Part shown: positions 61,996 through 64,000 of the stretch, piece by piece
Numbering within the stretch: position 1 is the stretch's first letter
Layout of the letters: each line of letters opens with the position of its first letter
Source of the DNA: Arenibaculum pallidiluteum
Lineage (GTDB): Bacteria > Pseudomonadota > Alphaproteobacteria > Azospirillales > Azospirillaceae
Reading direction: 5' to 3'
NCBI RefSeq assembly: GCF_017355985.1
Contig: NZ_JAFIQU010000001.1
Location: 1-64,000, forward strand
DNA length: 64,000 nucleotides
The notes under the pieces: generated by a model
Databases searched by the model: none
What the model was told of the DNA's origin: nothing
What the model saw: only the letters and a program-made list of their open reading frames with translations
Made by a program: the position numbers and the translations under genes

Positions 61996-64000
61996 CTACT
62001 GGACCGACTTGAGGACGAGGCGCGGCGGCTGCCGCGCCTCGGACAGGGCACTGCCCCGCCCCGAAAGGCTGGGGTTGGTCATGAAGTACTCGTGGGCGCT
62101 GAAGGCGCGGCTTCCCGTCGCGTCCCTTCGGTAGGAACCATCCGGCGCGAGCCACCAGGTGGAGGTCTCGTCCTTTAGGTTGGCGACCATGATCTGGTCG
62201 AGTACCTGCTGGTGGACGGTCGGGTTCTCTATGGGCACCAGCGTCTCGATCCGCCGGTCGAGGTTCCGCGGCATCCAGTCGGCCGATGAGATGAAGACGA
62301 GCGCATCCGCCGAGGGCAGCCGCTCCCCGTTGCCGAAGCAGATGACCCGCCCGTGCTCGAGGAAGCGCCCGACGATGCTCTTGACCTTGATGTTGTCCGA
62401 GAGGCCCTGGACGCCCGGCCGCAGGCAGCAGATGCCGCGGACGATCATGTCGATCTGCACGCCGGCCTGAGACGCCTCGTAGAGCTTGTCGATCACCCCC
62501 GCGTCGACGAGAGAGTTCAGCTTCACCCAGATGTGGCCCGGCCGCCCCTCGCGGACATGCGCGATCTCGGCATCGATCAGACCCATTAGCCGCTCGCGCA
62601 GCGTCAGCGGTGCGATCGCCAGCTTCTCCAGGGATTTCGGCGTGGCATAGCCGGTCATGAAGTTGAACATCACCGCAGCGTCGTGGCACAGCGCGGGATC
62701 GCAGGTGAAGAAGGACAGGTCCGTGTAGATCTTGGCGGTGATCGGGTGATAGTTGCCGGTCCCGAAATGCACGTAGGAGCGCAGCCCCTTCTGCTCGCGC
62801 CGGACGACGAGCGATACCTTGGCGTGCGTCTTCAGGTCGACGAAGCCGTAGGTGACCTGTGCGCCCGCCCGCTCGAGGTCGCGCGCCCACTGGATGTTCG
62901 CCTCCTCGTCGAAGCGGGCCTTCAGCTCCACCATGGCGGTGACCGACTTTCCGGCCTCGGCCGCCTCGATCAGCGCCGCGACGATGGGCGAGTTCTTCGA
63001 GGTCCGGTACAGCGTCTGCTTGATCGCGACGACCTGCGGGTCCCGCGCAGCCTGCCGCAGGAACTGCACCACGACGTCGAAGCTCTCGTAGGGGTGATGG
63101 ACGACGATGTCCTTGTGTCGAATCGCCGCGAAGCAGTCCCCGCCGAAGTCGCGAATGCGCTCGGGGAAGCGAGCATTGTAGGGCGGGAAGATCAGGTCGG
63201 GACGCTCGTCGATGATCAGGTTCCGGGTTTCGGACAGACCCAGCAGCCCCTGAAGCACGAAGACGTCCTCGTCAGACACGCGGAACTGTGCACGCAGGAA
63301 GTCCCGCAAGTCCGGCGACATGCCCGCGTTCACGGCGAGCCGGATCACGCTGCCGCGCCGCCGGCGCTTCAGGGCGGTCTCGAAGGTGCGGACGAGGTCC
63401 TCGGCCTCCTCGTCGATCTCGACCTCGCTGTCCCGGAGGATCCGGAAGACGCCGTGTCCGGTCAGCTTGAACGGTGCCGGGAAGATCTTGCTGAGGAACA
63501 GCAGGACGGTCTGCTCGATCAGGACGAAGCGGACGTCCGAGCCCGGAAGCCGGATGAAGCGGTCGAGCTGCTGGGGCAGCATGATCAGCGCGTCCAGCGC
63601 ATGGGCGCGGTCCGGATCCACGAGCTGGAGCACCAGCCCGAAGCCCAGGTTCGGGATGAAGGGGAACGGATGCGCCGGATCCACCGCCACCGGCGTCAGG
63701 ATCGGGAAGATGTCCTCCATGAAGCGGCGCTCCAGCCACTCCATCTCGCTGTCGGTGAGCTCCGAGGGGTCGACGACCGCGATGCCGTTCTCGCGCATCT
63801 CCTGGCGCAGCGCGCGCCAGCGGTGCTGCTGGTCGCGCATCAGCTCGATCACGCGCTGGTTCACGGCCTGCAGCTGCTGCACGGGCGTCAGCCCATCGGC
63901 CGAGATCGTCGTCACGCCCGCGGCGACCTGCGCCTTGAGCCCCGCGACGCGCACCATGTAGAACTCGTCGAGGTTGCTGGCGGAAATCGACAGGAACCGC
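61996..64000 (-). CDS. ppk: polyphosphate kinase 1, N terminus cut by window
   Basis: Makes long-chain polyphosphate from ATP. About 668 residues are visible; the N-terminal 40-50 are beyond the right edge, since the frame stays open through [20 protein letters not shown]. The catalytic phospho-His lies in [13 protein letters not shown], the second active-site His in the [13 protein letters not shown] region, and NPSLSGRG ends the chain. Followed closely by ppx. Confidence 0.95.
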   Translation of the reverse strand, partial: RFLSISASNLDEFYMVRVAGLKAQVAAGVTTISADGLTPVQQLQAVNQRVIELMRDQQHRWRALRQEMRENGIAVVDPSELTDSEMEWLERRFMEDIFPILTPVAVDPAHPFPFIPNLGFGLVLQLVDPDRAHALDALIMLPQQLDRFIRLPGSDVRFVLIEQTVLLFLSKIFPAPFKLTGHGVFRILRDSEVEIDEEAEDLVRTFETALKRRRRGSVIRLAVNAGMSPDLRDFLRAQFRVSDEDVFVLQGLLGLSETRNLIIDERPDLIFPPYNARFPERIRDFGGDCFAAIRHKDIVVHHPYESFDVVVQFLRQAARDPQVVAIKQTLYRTSKNSPIVAALIEAAEAGKSVTAMVELKARFDEEANIQWARDLERAGAQVTYGFVDLKTHAKVSLVVRREQKGLRSYVHFGTGNYHPITAKIYTDLSFFTCDPALCHDAAVMFNFMTGYATPKSLEKLAIAPLTLRERLMGLIDAEIAHVREGRPGHIWVKLNSLVDAGVIDKLYEASQAGVQIDMIVRGICCLRPGVQGLSDNIKVKSIVGRFLEHGRVICFGNGERLPSADALVFISSADWMPRNLDRRIETLVPIENPTVHQQVLDQIMVANLKDETSTWWLAPDGSYRRDATGSRAFSAHEYFMTNPSLSGRGSALSEARQPPRLVLKSVQ

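Overview
The window is a GC-rich chromosomal segment of an alphaproteobacterium. The evidence is the start of a 16S gene of alphaproteobacterial type at the left edge, the divK-pleD pair, an EipB (DUF1849) envelope protein, DUF2852 and DUF1127 genes, a pyrB-pyrC pair in which PyrC lacks its metal-binding HxH, and GatCAB together with an AspRS carrying the His of the non-discriminating type. A Rhodospirillales-like host is my best guess, from inference only. I see no insertion sequence, prophage, CRISPR array or integrase.

Layout. 1-434: 5' end of an rrn operon with its leader and a strong promoter, reading left. 0.7-5.4 kb: pobA (4-hydroxybenzoate hydroxylase) and a dctPQM TRAP transporter, both reading left. 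5.4-11.3 kb: an alpha/beta hydrolase, a Bfd-type ferredoxin, quinol-dependent nitric oxide reductase (norB), copper nitrite reductase (nirK) and a divergent Crp/Fnr regulator. 11.4-15.7 kb: a dehalogenase-like hydrolase with an unknown partner, an NmrA-type oxidoreductase divergent from a LysR regulator, and a thioredoxin-reductase-like flavoprotein. 16-19 kb: a polar amino-acid ABC transporter behind a likely sigma-54 promoter. 19.1-23.3 kb: nnrS, a DUF1858 gene, a chemoreceptor and nnrU. 23.4-25.3 kb: tRNA-Ser(GCT) and an arsR/MFS divergent pair. 25.3-30.5 kb: gatCAB followed by a PLP enzyme and a GST. 30.7-35 kb: ruvX, DUF1127, two GcvA-type LysR regulators, a hydrolase and a VOC protein. 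35-46 kb: pyrB-pyrC'-plsY-dprA-topA-rnr-ctp. 46-50 kb: tetR, DUF2852, rpmG, pleD and divK. 50-57 kb: dinB, eipB, a 2-hydroxyacid dehydrogenase, a GGDEF protein, aspS and rnd. 57-60 kb: tctBAC. 60.4-64 kb: ppx and ppk (ppk cut by the window edge).

The most coherent story is denitrification. nirK, nnrS and nnrU are dispersed over 13 kb, yet each has a TTG-N8-CAA box whose centre lies 41.5 bp from a predicted start, with a -10-like hexamer at exactly -12 to -7. A Crp/Fnr regulator without FNR-type cysteines lies beside nirK. This looks like one NO-responsive NnrR/DNR regulon; norB probably reads through from nirK.

The other strong regulatory signals are: a near-consensus sigma-54 element before the ABC operon; twin identical GTTCAA-N6-TTGAAC operators between arsR and the MFS gene; a 25-bp TetR-type palindrome before the DUF2852 gene; four CTAAT motifs around a GcvA-like gene; and a T-N11-A palindrome at the start of a second GcvA-like gene. 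Protein-level oddities are a 35-residue insertion in GatA ahead of its catalytic serines, the missing HxH of PyrC, and the missing phospho-acceptor in the second REC domain of PleD. I did not find a clearly new multi-gene defence or biosynthetic system.
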